Below, in pieces: positions 30,714 through 39,085 of a stretch of DNA of 43,768 nucleotides. This stretch comes from a virus: IMG/VR virus record IMGVR_UViG_3300033143_002088, positions 1 to 43,768 of that record, one strand, 5' to 3'. The notes beneath the pieces were generated by a model, which was not told the DNA's origin, did not search any database, and saw only the letters and a program-made list of their open reading frames with translations. The first letter of the stretch is position 1. Each line of letters begins with the position of its first letter. Both the position numbers and the translations under genes were made by a program.

Positions 30714-31066
30714 TATTGCACCCTATGCCCTATAATAGTAGAGGAAAAGTTAGCTACATTTGAATCACAATGCTCTACTTTAATATCTATAAAATCATTT
30801 TTATTTAGCTTCCAAGAAGCAGGAAACTTAATTCTCATAGTACGGTTCTGTTCTGAGGTTTTATACTTAAGTTTCAATTCCCCATCTTTGTATACACTGT
30901 ACTCTGCATCTACTTGTCCAGTGGCGATAATTTCGTCTACAAAGAAAAGACCTTTACTATCTGTGTTTGTAAATGTTTGTACAATAGTAATAGTTGTGGT
31001 AGGAACAGTTAGTTCCTCATCAAAATGTATTTCATTACTTGAAGCACTTCTTCCATCAAACCCCAT
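30713..31066 (-). CDS. Putative virion surface beta protein (117 aa)
   Basis: A beta-sandwich pattern (TTTITIVQTFTNTDSKGLFF, AEYSVYKDGELKLKYK, DFIDIKVEHC) ends in FSSTIIGHRVQ. The STIIG ending is shared with the 384-aa protein at 29299 and is close to YILGG in 28191. AGGAG ribosome site. Probably a decoration domain. One cysteine, no signal peptide. Confidence 0.5.
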   Translation of the reverse strand: MGFDGRSASSNEIHFDEELTVPTTTITIVQTFTNTDSKGLFFVDEIIATGQVDAEYSVYKDGELKLKYKTSEQNRTMRIKFPASWKLNKNDFIDIKVEHCDSNVANFSSTIIGHRVQ

Positions 31067-31092
31067 AACTACTCCTTTTAAAACCTAGCCAA

Positions 31093-31115
31093 GGGGACGT
31101 ATATAATACGCCCCC
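31093..31115 (-). terminator. Hairpin after the small secreted protein gene
   Basis: Minus-strand GGGG-G-CGTA / TACG-T-CCCC with loop TTATA gives a 9-bp stem including one G-T pair. It is followed after some bases by TTTT. Together with the hairpin at 31531 it brackets the gene at 31142-31507. Confidence 0.55.
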
Positions 31116-31141
31116 AAGCACTAGAGTTAGTTTACTTAACT

Positions 31142-31507
31142 TTAAGACGTTGCTCCATCACAAATACAACTATCAGCAGTAGCATCATCAATAGCAACAA
31201 ACAATCCACCTGTTGCTTCAACTGCAACTAATGGCGTAGCAATCCCACAAGTCGTAACGCAGGACACATTCGCACTAGAAGCCACTACCCAAGCAGCCGT
31301 ATCAGCAAGGACTTTATCCGCTACAATTATATCAAGTTCCGCTAGTGTATCAATTTCTGTAACGTCAATCAACGTACCTGAATCACTAACAGTCGTACTC
31401 GACAAGTCAAGGATATTAGGAGCCGTTGTTGCTTCTGTATCAGCAGAGGCAAACACTGAAGTACTCAACGCAAAAACAGCGATGAGAGTAAGAATAAACT
31501 TTTTCAT
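31142..31507 (-). CDS. Small secreted protein directly after the capsid gene (121 aa)
   Basis: MKKFILTLIAVFALSTSVFA is a textbook Sec signal peptide (cleavage near A-S-A). The mature part is acidic and threonine/alanine-rich, begins near APNILDLSSTTVSDSG (compare PNILDLGDDG in the fibre-like protein), and ends with four cysteines in two pairs (CVTTC, CIC). AGGAG ribosome site. Not recognised. It is placed between two hairpins, so it may be expressed at a level set apart from its neighbours. Confidence 0.65.
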   Translation of the reverse strand: MKKFILTLIAVFALSTSVFASADTEATTAPNILDLSSTTVSDSGTLIDVTEIDTLAELDIIVADKVLADTAAWVVASSANVSCVTTCGIATPLVAVEATGGLFVAIDDATADSCICDGATS

Positions 31508-31530
31508 TTATATTCTCCTGTAATGGATAA

Positions 31531-31547
31531 GGGAGCCGAAGCTCCCC
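31531..31547 (-). terminator. TTCG-capped hairpin after the capsid gene
   Basis: On the minus strand, GGGGAGC-TTCG-GCTCCC lies 17 bp after the capsid stop and just before the ribosome site of the next gene. It has no T-run. It is almost the same as the hairpin at 29265, so it probably has the same job (transcript 3' end or leaky termination). Confidence 0.6.
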
Positions 31548-31564
31548 ATCCTATTTTTATTTTA

Positions 31565-32491
31565 TTAACCAGCGTTATACGCCCAAAGAACCTGAACTCT
31601 AGGAGCTTCAAGAACCTTAGCAACAAAGCTGACTTTATAACCAACAGTCGCTCTCTGGTTGAGAGGATCTTCCGTACCAGCAGTCCCAAAAGGCTTACGG
31701 ATAATTTCCAAACCAGCACTAGCAATATCAACCACACCGAAAGCATCACCACCTAAGAAAATGTTACCAAAGGTGTTAGTTTCCGTTTCATCTGCACGAA
31801 CATTGGTAGAGAGCATAAGATCAATACCATACGCATTACCAATAGCACCTTTTTCCTGAGCAGTGTTAGATGTGTTAGCTGCAAGAATCACAAAACTATT
31901 CGTTGCAGTTTCACTCAACAGATCAAACGCCATCAAAGGATGCAGAATACCTTTAAAGCTCCCACCAACAGAGGGAACATCGGCAACCTGAAATGCTTTC
32001 TGGATCTTACGGAGATCGGCTGATGCAATATTCACAGTACCAGACTCAACGGCAGCTTTATTAGCCACACCGTTAGCATAATTCTGAGTACCATTCACAT
32101 CAAGTTCATTCCGAGCAATACTATCCAACGACAGAGCAGCCTGGTACGCCAAAAGATCCGTAGCATCCAAGAGAGTATCGTTAATAGCATTAAGCTGAAA
32201 CCAATCTGACACTGTGACATAGTTACCATACTGCTTCACAGTTGCAGAAACCGCACCACTCGCCAAAGACTGACCATCAGGAGTTATAGCCTCTGACAAC
32301 TCAGTAACATCAGCAGCGAAATTCGTAAAGCGATTCCACTTAATCGTATTCCCACCATGAGCAGGAAGAGATTTCTTCTTTCCAAATTTAACTACATGTA
32401 GAGTTTTTACAAGACGATCAAGAAAGCGACTTTCAAGGTAGCTATCAATATGGTCACTGTAAGAACCCGACTTATTCGTATTTAAAGCCAT
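31565..32491 (-). CDS. Major capsid protein, N4 gp56-like (308 aa)
   Basis: The opening SGSYSDHIDSYLESRFLDRL, then KSLPAHGGNTIKWNRFTNF, SEAITPDGQSLASGAVSATV and KQYGNYVTVSDW, are the hallmarks of the N4-gp56 family of HK97-fold capsid proteins. Length is on the short side of the family. I see no cysteine. Preceded by the scaffold gene and a GTGGAGGAC ribosome site, followed by a strong hairpin. It should be the most abundant protein of the particle. Confidence 0.9.
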   Translation of the reverse strand: MALNTNKSGSYSDHIDSYLESRFLDRLVKTLHVVKFGKKKSLPAHGGNTIKWNRFTNFAADVTELSEAITPDGQSLASGAVSATVKQYGNYVTVSDWFQLNAINDTLLDATDLLAYQAALSLDSIARNELDVNGTQNYANGVANKAAVESGTVNIASADLRKIQKAFQVADVPSVGGSFKGILHPLMAFDLLSETATNSFVILAANTSNTAQEKGAIGNAYGIDLMLSTNVRADETETNTFGNIFLGGDAFGVVDIASAGLEIIRKPFGTAGTEDPLNQRATVGYKVSFVAKVLEAPRVQVLWAYNAG

Positions 32492-32518
32492 TGTATGTCC
32501 TCCACAAAGAATTTTTTA

Positions 32519-33580
32519 TTAACTTCTAAACAGTCCTTTTTGTTTGAGTAGTTTCTCTTTCTCTTCAAGAGAGAGTTTATTGAACTTTTTAGACTCCATT
32601 AGATCCTCAGGTTTGGGCTTACTAGTGTTGCCTTTTCCCATTCCCTTAGTCCGTTCAATCTCTGCATCTCGTTTAGAATTGTCCACTTCTCCAGCAGTTG
32701 TTTCTGCTTTTGTTTCCAACTCAGCGGCAAGTTTATAGTTTTGTGCAATCACCTTATCCTTAATTTTACCAAAGAAATTAGGAGCAGATGTTATTGCTGT
32801 AACTAGTTCTTCATCAGTTGGAAATTCCCTATCAAGAATTTCATTGACTTTCTCAACCAGTGGGGCTAAAGGGCTATTCTTAAACTCTTCAACATCCTTA
32901 TTAAACTGGCTAATATTTGTCTGAGATTTTTCTTGTACAAGGTTCTGCTTTAAAGATTCAATGTCCTGGCCTACATACTTCTTAAATGCAGAAAAGATTT
33001 GTTCCCCAAAAGCACCAAACATCTTTGCAGCCTCAGGGTTATCCTTCTTCATTTCTTCTACGATAGCCAGCTTCATTTCATCTGTACCAACCTGTTCTGA
33101 TTTCTTACCTTTATCATCACCAGACTTAGCAAACTCTCGGAGTACATCATTTTCAGTTTCAAGTTTTTTAAGTCTCTGGGACTTACGAGTAAATTCAGCT
33201 TCCAGATTTTTATACGACTTTTCCATCTTAGCAAATCTATTCTCTAAGATAGAAAGTTTACCCTGCTTATCCGATTCTGTAGAAGATTCTGTCTCGGACT
33301 CAGGTTTGGACTGTTCCTCTTTATTCTCGGAAGAACTATCCTGCTCATCAGTAGTTTTATCCTCTGGGGACTTCTCTTCTGAGCTAGCGATTTTAGTATC
33401 ATCTTCAGAGTCCTGTACTACGTCTTGATCCACTGAAACCCGTTCATTAGTGATAACGCTATTCTCTTTAAGAAAAGCTTCTTTCTGCTCTAACGAAGCA
33501 GATTGAAAATTTTCCTTAACACTAAGATCAGAGGCCTCTGAAGATTGACTTCCAGGTTGCTCTTTATTTTCTTCAGTCAT
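32519..33580 (-). CDS. Scaffolding protein candidate (353 aa)
   Basis: Highly acidic and serine-rich N-terminal third (DDTKIASSEEKSPEDKTTDE), a coiled-coil centre (ENRFAKMEKSYKNLEAEFTR, KLETENDVLREFAK) and a basic helical C-terminus (FNKLSLEEKEKLLKQKGLF). Placed between portal and capsid genes, this is the usual profile of an internal head scaffold, which binds capsid via its basic C-terminus. No cysteine seen. AGGAGAAA ribosome site. Confidence 0.7.
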   Translation of the reverse strand: MTEENKEQPGSQSSEASDLSVKENFQSASLEQKEAFLKENSVITNERVSVDQDVVQDSEDDTKIASSEEKSPEDKTTDEQDSSSENKEEQSKPESETESSTESDKQGKLSILENRFAKMEKSYKNLEAEFTRKSQRLKKLETENDVLREFAKSGDDKGKKSEQVGTDEMKLAIVEEMKKDNPEAAKMFGAFGEQIFSAFKKYVGQDIESLKQNLVQEKSQTNISQFNKDVEEFKNSPLAPLVEKVNEILDREFPTDEELVTAITSAPNFFGKIKDKVIAQNYKLAAELETKAETTAGEVDNSKRDAEIERTKGMGKGNTSKPKPEDLMESKKFNKLSLEEKEKLLKQKGLFRS

Positions 33581-33581
33581 T

Positions 33582-33869
33582 TTATTTCTCCTTTTCGTTC
33601 TTTAAGAACTGCTGCTTATTGAAGTCTATTCTAGCAAGCAATTTCTTCAATTCAGCAATTCGTCCAGTATAGTCTATAAGTTCATAGGCTCTTTCTGGAC
33701 TTGGTTTGACGTTCTTCTCCTCGATTTTTTTTCTCAAACTATCTAACGAGTTATTAATTAAATCGTAGATAACTTGAAACTCATCGGTTTTGAGTAAACG
33801 CCCCCACCTTTCTAGATCAATAACTTTCTGATCTAGGATAACTTTTGTTTTAATATTAGATTCCTTCAT
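33582..33869 (-). CDS. Small helical head-module protein (95 aa)
   Basis: Helical throughout (YDLINNSLDSLRKKIEEKN, YTGRIAELKKLLARIDFN). I choose the ATG at 33869, which overlaps the portal gene's last codons; in-frame ATGs at 33887 and further upstream are possible. Not recognised. Its place between portal and scaffold suggests a head-assembly role. Confidence 0.55.
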   Translation of the reverse strand: MKESNIKTKVILDQKVIDLERWGRLLKTDEFQVIYDLINNSLDSLRKKIEEKNVKPSPERAYELIDYTGRIAELKKLLARIDFNKQQFLKNEKEK

Positions 33870-35889
33870 TTGATCTGAAGTCCTCATCGTTTTGTTCCGC
33901 ATCCTTAAATCCTGTGGTAACAATTCTTATGGCAGCAAGTCTTTGTCCAACTGCCTCAATCAAATTCTTTCTAACATTAGAAGCAAGGTTACTATTTTGT
34001 ACAGCATTAACAACTTCTTTGCTATATTCCTCAGATTCTGTGATTGGATCTGCTAGGATGACTCTATTTAATAGCGACTCATACGCTTTTAAATAAGCTA
34101 CATGATCGTCATTAAGATTAATTCTTACATTTTTTCCTAGCTGAAGAAGTTGAACCTCTCCTTCTGGAGACTCTTCTAAGTTAGATTCAGGTCGTTTATC
34201 AATTTCAGGGATCAAGTCTCCAAAACCCATAAGTTTAACTTGCTTAAGTACAATAGGAACAACATCAATTCCCTGATTTGTCAACGGAATTAGATTCTGT
34301 ACCAAGTTATTCAATGCGTTAATTTTAAATGCTTTCTCTCCTAGTTCTCTAATCCCAACAAAGTTAAGATCCATACCTTCCAAAGCAATCTCACTAGGAA
34401 CAACCCTAATAATTTTATCTCCTACTAGGTTTACATCTCTACCTTCTGGTAAAAACTGCTGATTCAACATCCAGAATAGTCTAACTAAAGGCTTTAGAAT
34501 CTCTTCTTCAAATTGTGTAACTACTAATTCAAATCTTTCAAGACCACCTTGAGCTACTAAACTAACAGCAGTAGCGGTTCTATCTAAGCTACTACCAGTA
34601 GGTGAACCACCAAGTAACTTAGAAGCACCTGTACTGTCTTGAATATCTTGTTTAATAACTGCTCCTTGAGCTAAAGCAGTAGGACTAAAGTCAGCAGGAA
34701 CTAAATCCTTAAGACCACTCATACTATCTGTTTCAATAATTGCAGTATGAAGATCCTGAAGTTGTGAATGATCTATATTAGCTTCTCTATCAATCAAGAA
34801 CTTCTTTTTAAGAATAAAGCTTCTAAGATCCATTAACTGAGAACGAAGAGTATTAAGTTCTAACTGCAAGGGAATATTCACAGTCATAAGACTATGACCA
34901 TACGCTTGACCATCAAGCTTAATATACCTTCCTTTAAGGTAAGGTTTCTCTTGGTGATCGAATGGATTATCTTCTGGGGAACGAATAACAGTGGCAAAGT
35001 CTCCTACTACTCCTAACTCAATAATGCCATCTTCTACAACTTCTTCACTTTCCTTGTCTACGTCACTACCAGTAATAAGCCATTTAGGAATATTGCCAAT
35101 ACATTTTAAGATTTCAATCTTGTGTTCATGTACACTATATTTATGGCCACCAAGTCCTTTAATATGGTCTGACTCTTGCTTAGTGGTATCTGTTTCCTCA
35201 GTTACTTTCTTATCTTTTAACTCCAGAATAGCTTCCTCGTCATAGATTCCTACATCATTTCCTTTTTCATTTCTCTTTCTTTTACCCCATAATGTATTAT
35301 AATCTACTGTAGTTCTTTCAATTACAAAGCCTTCTAAGTTAGCATCCTTAGGATCAATAAAAATATCCCATACAGAAGGAAAGTAAAAATCAGGGTTATC
35401 AAACATCGTTTCCCATACTTCTATTCTTTTACCATTAATTCTTCTATATCTCTTCTTAACTTTCTTTTCCCAGTATGTAGAGATAAATACCGTACCATAG
35501 ATACATAAGTTTCTATAAGCTCCAATAAGTTTAGACCTTACCCCCACATCTTTAAACTGTTCTGTAATAAGCTTCTTTACAATTAGAGCATCCTCAACTG
35601 CAAGGTCATCATTCTTGTCCTTAGCCACTACATCAAAGAACTCACCAGTAGGATCAAAAATAGTTTTATCCATTCTAGGAACTACAATCTCTGTAGCTTG
35701 GTTAAGAGCAGGAATCCTAACTTTAGCAACCCCTTTATAAAAATCTTCTAGGTCGTTATTATAAGCTCTCTCAGCAGATTTCCATTGTTCTTCAAGACCA
35801 TTCTGCTCTCGGAGCATCTGAAAATGGTTTTTAAGTTCTTTAACTAGATTAACTGCAGCCTCATTTATTTCCTGTTTTGAAATAGCCAT
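33856..35889 (-). CDS. Portal (head-tail connector) protein (677 aa)
   Basis: Long helical protein directly after the large terminase. It carries the connector features of podovirus portals: an early W-K-SAERAYNNDLEDFY stretch, YGTVFISTYWEKKVKKRYRR, FPSVWDIFIDPKDANLEG, then PYLKGRYIKLDGQAYGHSLM and QDSTGASKLLGGSPTGSSLD. Forms the ring through which DNA is packed. The start is set at the ATG that overlaps the terminase stop (TAATG); the track of upstream codons adds only two residues. Confidence 0.82.
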   Translation of the reverse strand: MAISKQEINEAAVNLVKELKNHFQMLREQNGLEEQWKSAERAYNNDLEDFYKGVAKVRIPALNQATEIVVPRMDKTIFDPTGEFFDVVAKDKNDDLAVEDALIVKKLITEQFKDVGVRSKLIGAYRNLCIYGTVFISTYWEKKVKKRYRRINGKRIEVWETMFDNPDFYFPSVWDIFIDPKDANLEGFVIERTTVDYNTLWGKRKRNEKGNDVGIYDEEAILELKDKKVTEETDTTKQESDHIKGLGGHKYSVHEHKIEILKCIGNIPKWLITGSDVDKESEEVVEDGIIELGVVGDFATVIRSPEDNPFDHQEKPYLKGRYIKLDGQAYGHSLMTVNIPLQLELNTLRSQLMDLRSFILKKKFLIDREANIDHSQLQDLHTAIIETDSMSGLKDLVPADFSPTALAQGAVIKQDIQDSTGASKLLGGSPTGSSLDRTATAVSLVAQGGLERFELVVTQFEEEILKPLVRLFWMLNQQFLPEGRDVNLVGDKIIRVVPSEIALEGMDLNFVGIRELGEKAFKINALNNLVQNLIPLTNQGIDVVPIVLKQVKLMGFGDLIPEIDKRPESNLEESPEGEVQLLQLGKNVRINLNDDHVAYLKAYESLLNRVILADPITESEEYSKEVVNAVQNSNLASNVRKNLIEAVGQRLAAIRIVTTGFKDAEQNDEDFRSNEGI

Positions 35890-37520
35890 TAGCAAGGATA
35901 CCCCATTTCGTTATCTTTAGATTTTATATTCCCAAGTTGGTTAGGAAAAACTCTAGGAATTGGTTTTAATTGTCTAGCTTGTAGTGCAATAGCTAAGGCC
36001 ATTACTCTATCATCGTGGCATCCCTTTAAGGCCTGGGCTTTACCATCTCTATCATAAATGAACGTAAGAAGCTCATCCACAGTTTCAAAATCATTAAGGA
36101 TAATATGACCTTCACTTATAAACTGTGCGAGTTCTTGTATCATTAATGGACGGGTTTTAGCATTGGTGTCCCATCCATACTTCTTCTCACCTGTTGCTCC
36201 ATCAGGGTTTATGGTTTCTTGGATCTGGTCATACTCGCTAAATAGACGCTTATATTTTTGCGATCTTATGCGGCTGACCACTCCGTAGCCATGAAAGTTT
36301 CTTTCAGGAGCTAAAATAGCTGTATTAAAGAACTTACCTAAATCTAATAATATACTCGCAAATATTTCAGGGTTTACCTTGCCCACCCATATTGCAACCT
36401 GTTCACAGGTCTTATGATCCAGTATTTGTGCTACTGAATAATCTCCTGATTCTAGACCCTGTGCTATATCAGCACCAATGACATAGTACCCATCATCCTT
36501 AGGCTTCTTCTCTTTGTAAAGTATTAGTTTACCATTTGGATCAGATTTAAACTGACCATTAACTATATCTCCTCTTTTATATACGGCAGGGCATTTAGCT
36601 TGAATCTTCAATAGCTTTGCTACATTAAAGGCACAGTTGTTAGTTATCTTAGCATACTTTCCTAAGATACGGGCTTGATACTGAGGAATGTCTAGCTGTA
36701 GCTTTCTTTCACTTCCTTGAATCTCCACTGCTGAATCTTCCAAGAGAGTGTTGTCATACTTACTAATAATGAATACTTCTATATTAGGATCTGCTGTATC
36801 AGAAGGATTCTCTCTACATTGAAGCTCTCTATCTCTTAGGAGCTTTAACTCTTCTATAGTGTGTACTATCCCTATATCCTCTTTAATTCCATGTATATTC
36901 TTAGTAAAGAATACCTTCTTGGCCTTCTTAAACAATTCGTCATAGCTCCAAGTTAGTCCCTCAATAGGAGAGAAGGTAAAGAAGATCCACCCCTTAAGGG
37001 TAGTAGTACGCTCATAGATTTCATCAAAGACTTTCTTGGTGTGTTCTTCATCCATCCATACACCCAAACGCTGCACACCCTGATACTTACTTTCACCTGA
37101 CTCTTCTGACTTAAGACCTATCTGCCCTAATTCTCCTTTAAGATAGTATATCTTATCGTCCTTAGCATACCTCTCCACTAACCTAGGGGGGAGGATAGTA
37201 TCTAACTTAAATCTAATAATATCTCTAGCCCCACCAAAGTCCAAAGCTGAGCACCAATAGTTACCAGTTCGTAGGAGCTTCTCTGGGAATCTACCTTTCA
37301 AGCTATCAGGAACAATACCAGTGGAGCATATACCTATACGCATACCCCCCACTTCCGATTTACCTGATTGGTTCCCACCCACTACTACAACAATCTTAGC
37401 TGTAGAGCAAATTGCAGCTTCTTGAATTATAGAAGGTTTCCAAGTGCGGATATACTCCTTCAAGAGCTTTTCCTTTTGCTGGAGACTCTTTAGGAGTTGT
37501 CGTTTTTCATCTATATTCAT
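35889..37520 (-). CDS. terL: Terminase large subunit (543 aa)
   Basis: Packaging motor. ATPase: Walker A GGNQSGKS (48-55), Walker B LGVWMDEE (152-159) with catalytic glutamate, and motif III TFSPIEGLTW (~181). Nuclease domain: YYVIGADIAQG (D350), ILAPERNFHG and a C-terminal GCHDDRVMALAIA segment with the acidic pair. Length is typical. A 4-bp overlap joins it to the small zinc protein upstream and the portal starts at its stop. The sequence alone does not tell me the packaging type (cos, pac or terminal repeat). Confidence 0.93.
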   Translation of the reverse strand: MNIDEKRQLLKSLQQKEKLLKEYIRTWKPSIIQEAAICSTAKIVVVVGGNQSGKSEVGGMRIGICSTGIVPDSLKGRFPEKLLRTGNYWCSALDFGGARDIIRFKLDTILPPRLVERYAKDDKIYYLKGELGQIGLKSEESGESKYQGVQRLGVWMDEEHTKKVFDEIYERTTTLKGWIFFTFSPIEGLTWSYDELFKKAKKVFFTKNIHGIKEDIGIVHTIEELKLLRDRELQCRENPSDTADPNIEVFIISKYDNTLLEDSAVEIQGSERKLQLDIPQYQARILGKYAKITNNCAFNVAKLLKIQAKCPAVYKRGDIVNGQFKSDPNGKLILYKEKKPKDDGYYVIGADIAQGLESGDYSVAQILDHKTCEQVAIWVGKVNPEIFASILLDLGKFFNTAILAPERNFHGYGVVSRIRSQKYKRLFSEYDQIQETINPDGATGEKKYGWDTNAKTRPLMIQELAQFISEGHIILNDFETVDELLTFIYDRDGKAQALKGCHDDRVMALAIALQARQLKPIPRVFPNQLGNIKSKDNEMGYPC

Positions 37521-37801
37521 TGATGGCTATCTCTGTCCTTAGGGTATATAGTGAATATCCTTGACCCTTCTCTATGTCTATCAATAAAATCCTGAAGGGA
37601 TTTTTCGTCCATCAGCCAAAACTTACCACACAATTTACAATGCCCAGTATATATAGGTTCCCTACCCCATGTCTTAGTTAGAGTACCGAACTCCACTATA
37701 CCATGCCTTCCGTTGACTTCCAAACAGATTCTTTCGGAAAATGGAATAAAGTCCTTAGTTAAGTCTATTAAATTTTTTAAGTCTTTCTGGGTTGATGCCA
37801 T
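37517..37801 (-). CDS. Small zinc-binding protein between terminase genes (94 aa)
   Basis: A helical start (ASTQKDLKNLIDLTKDFIPF), a beta middle (GRHGIVEFGTL) and CKLCGKFWLMDEKSLQDFID, a half zinc ribbon. It overlaps the small-terminase-like gene by 47 bp and the large terminase by 4 bp. Its place suggests a packaging accessory role; no family recognised. Confidence 0.55.
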   Translation of the reverse strand: MASTQKDLKNLIDLTKDFIPFSERICLEVNGRHGIVEFGTLTKTWGREPIYTGHCKLCGKFWLMDEKSLQDFIDRHREGSRIFTIYPKDRDSHQ

Positions 37802-38231
37802 AGCGATCCTTTAATACTTTATCTATGTCAGCCTCAGACTTTTTATCTATTTCATCCCTAAGCTCATACCTCTCTTTAAACTCAGGAACAAGCTGTGTAA
37901 GTAGCTTTAAGGCCGAAACGTACACATTACCTGTCTCTTCTCTATTAATATATCTCGCTACTACTAACTGTAGCATCTTTTCAAGATTATCCCTGTTAGT
38001 TTCCGCTATACGCTCCAGATCGAGTAGCTCCTTAACTGAGTCCAAAATCTCCTCATTAAGCATCCTCCTACAATTCTTCCGAGCGTTCTCTGGAGTGGTA
38101 TTAGGATGCGTCTTAAGATAGGCTTCAGATAAGGTCTTGCTATCCATAATAGCCTTAGCCGATTTAAGGTTCTTTATATCTCTTGCTGTCGGCCTACCTC
38201 GTTTTCCATATCCTGCTGGTTTCTTAGGCAT
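37755..38231 (-). CDS. Small terminase-like DNA-binding protein (158 aa)
   Basis: MPKKPAGYGKRGRPTARDIK then SEAYLKTHPNTTPENARKNC is a terminase-small-subunit-type HTH (the S-x-AYLK-HP... A-x-A/K pattern). A coiled coil follows (LDLERIAETNRDNLEKMLQL), then a basic C-terminus. It would recognise the packaging site and load the large subunit. I use ATG 38231 with GGAAGG at good spacing; GTG 38240 adds three residues. Confidence 0.7.
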   Translation of the reverse strand: MPKKPAGYGKRGRPTARDIKNLKSAKAIMDSKTLSEAYLKTHPNTTPENARKNCRRMLNEEILDSVKELLDLERIAETNRDNLEKMLQLVVARYINREETGNVYVSALKLLTQLVPEFKERYELRDEIDKKSEADIDKVLKDRYGINPERLKKFNRLN

Positions 38232-38232
38232 C

Positions 38233-38469
38233 TTACTCACCTTCCTTATGAGTCCATGAAATGTATATCCACAATCTTTTACCCTTGTATGCTACTGAAG
38301 AATAATTATATTTACTACTCTCATTTAAGATATCTCTATAGCCATCTGACCTATTCTTAGTAATCCACTGAGAGTTAGGATAAGGCACATCCAATACTCC
38401 CCCACCAACCTCTACCCTACCAACTCTAAATTTAGGGATAATAAAATCTTTTCTTACTCTAGGAATCAT
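38233..38469 (-). CDS. Hypothetical protein (78 aa)
   Basis: Beta-rich, glycine-rich centre (FIIPKFRVGRVEVGGGVLDV) and many tyrosines. Its stop lies within 3 bp of the small-terminase start and its own start is next to the stop of the gene before. Not recognised. Confidence 0.55.
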   Translation of the reverse strand: MIPRVRKDFIIPKFRVGRVEVGGGVLDVPYPNSQWITKNRSDGYRDILNESSKYNYSSVAYKGKRLWIYISWTHKEGE

Positions 38470-38639
38470 TAAGATTTCTCCCTCTTCTTTTTCTTCTTGG
38501 GTCTAATACTACCCTCTACTATAGTGACCCTACCCTCTCCGTCCACCTGCACCATCTGTCCAGACTTAAAAGGAGGAATGACGTTCTGCTGTTGATCCCC
38601 TAAGTATTGCCCTAGTTTGAATTTCTTTTTCTTAGCCAT
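38469..38639 (-). CDS. Small basic protein (56 aa)
   Basis: MAKKKKFKLGQYLGDQQQNV ... PFKSGQMVQVDGEGRVTIVE and a K/R-rich tail: a small SH3-like beta segment between two basic ends, so it may bind DNA. Its ATG overlaps the stop of the next upstream gene (TAATG) and its stop abuts the next one. Confidence 0.6.
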   Translation of the reverse strand: MAKKKKFKLGQYLGDQQQNVIPPFKSGQMVQVDGEGRVTIVEGSIRPKKKKKREKS

Positions 38640-38776
38640 TATATCTTATGCTCCTTATTTAATTGGTGGCGTAACTCTTTTAGTACACGCTTGTACCCTT
38701 TTATACACTTGCGGCATACACCCCTTTTATTAAGAGGAGGGTCTTTTATTAAGTCTTTTTTATTAAACTCTTCCAT
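38639..38776 (-). CDS. First gene of the leftward arm, small CRKC protein (45 aa)
   Basis: ATG at 38776, stop TAA at 38639-38641 coupled to the next start. MEEFNKKDLIKDPPLNKRGV CRKC then a basic helix. One CxxC and no second pair. A 13-codon frame beginning at 38804 behind AGAGAG overlaps its start and could be a leader peptide that couples translation. Confidence 0.5.
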   Translation of the reverse strand: MEEFNKKDLIKDPPLNKRGVCRKCIKGYKRVLKELRHQLNKEHKI

Positions 38777-38935
38777 TATCATTAGGACTCTCATTATCTG
38801 TCATTGTCTCTCTCTCTGGAGATAGAAAAGGTTTTAAAATACTCACACATATACTTGACTCACTTGATCCCATCCACACCCCCAATCTATTAAAATAGAG
38901 AATCTAATTAAGATTAAGTCTGAATAAGATTAATT

Positions 38936-39085
38936 CTTAACTGCATTATATCTGGGCTTAACTGGATGAATATAATTAAATCTATACCTCTAGCATGGGT
39001 AAGGCTTAACCTTTACGCTATATCTCACTAGCTTGTATAGCTAGCGTATAGTCTCCCAGTCGTGATACACTTGCTATGCCTTAAC
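38936..39085. repeat. Four direct CTTAAC repeats
   Basis: CTTAAC at 38936, 38957, 39005 and 39080, three of them in the wider form GCTTAAC or CCTTAACC. The first two are 21 bp apart (two helical turns); the others are not in phase. Possible binding sites for a replication or regulatory protein. Confidence 0.4.
39014..39048. promoter_or_regulatory. Inverted repeat TACGCTA / TAGCGTA
   Basis: Perfect 7-bp arms at 39014-39020 and 39042-39048 with a 21-bp centre. It lies just downstream of the candidate leftward promoter, a place suited to an operator. Confidence 0.35.

Noticed and set aside
36349-36366. Third copy of the ATATACTCGCA motif as a regulatory site
   Set aside because: It lies inside the terminase coding sequence with a mismatch and is probably coincidence.
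38775-38804. Leftward promoter ATGACA-18-GATAAT
   Set aside because: Its start site would fall inside the first leftward gene (ATG at 38776); the site at 39062-39091 fits better.
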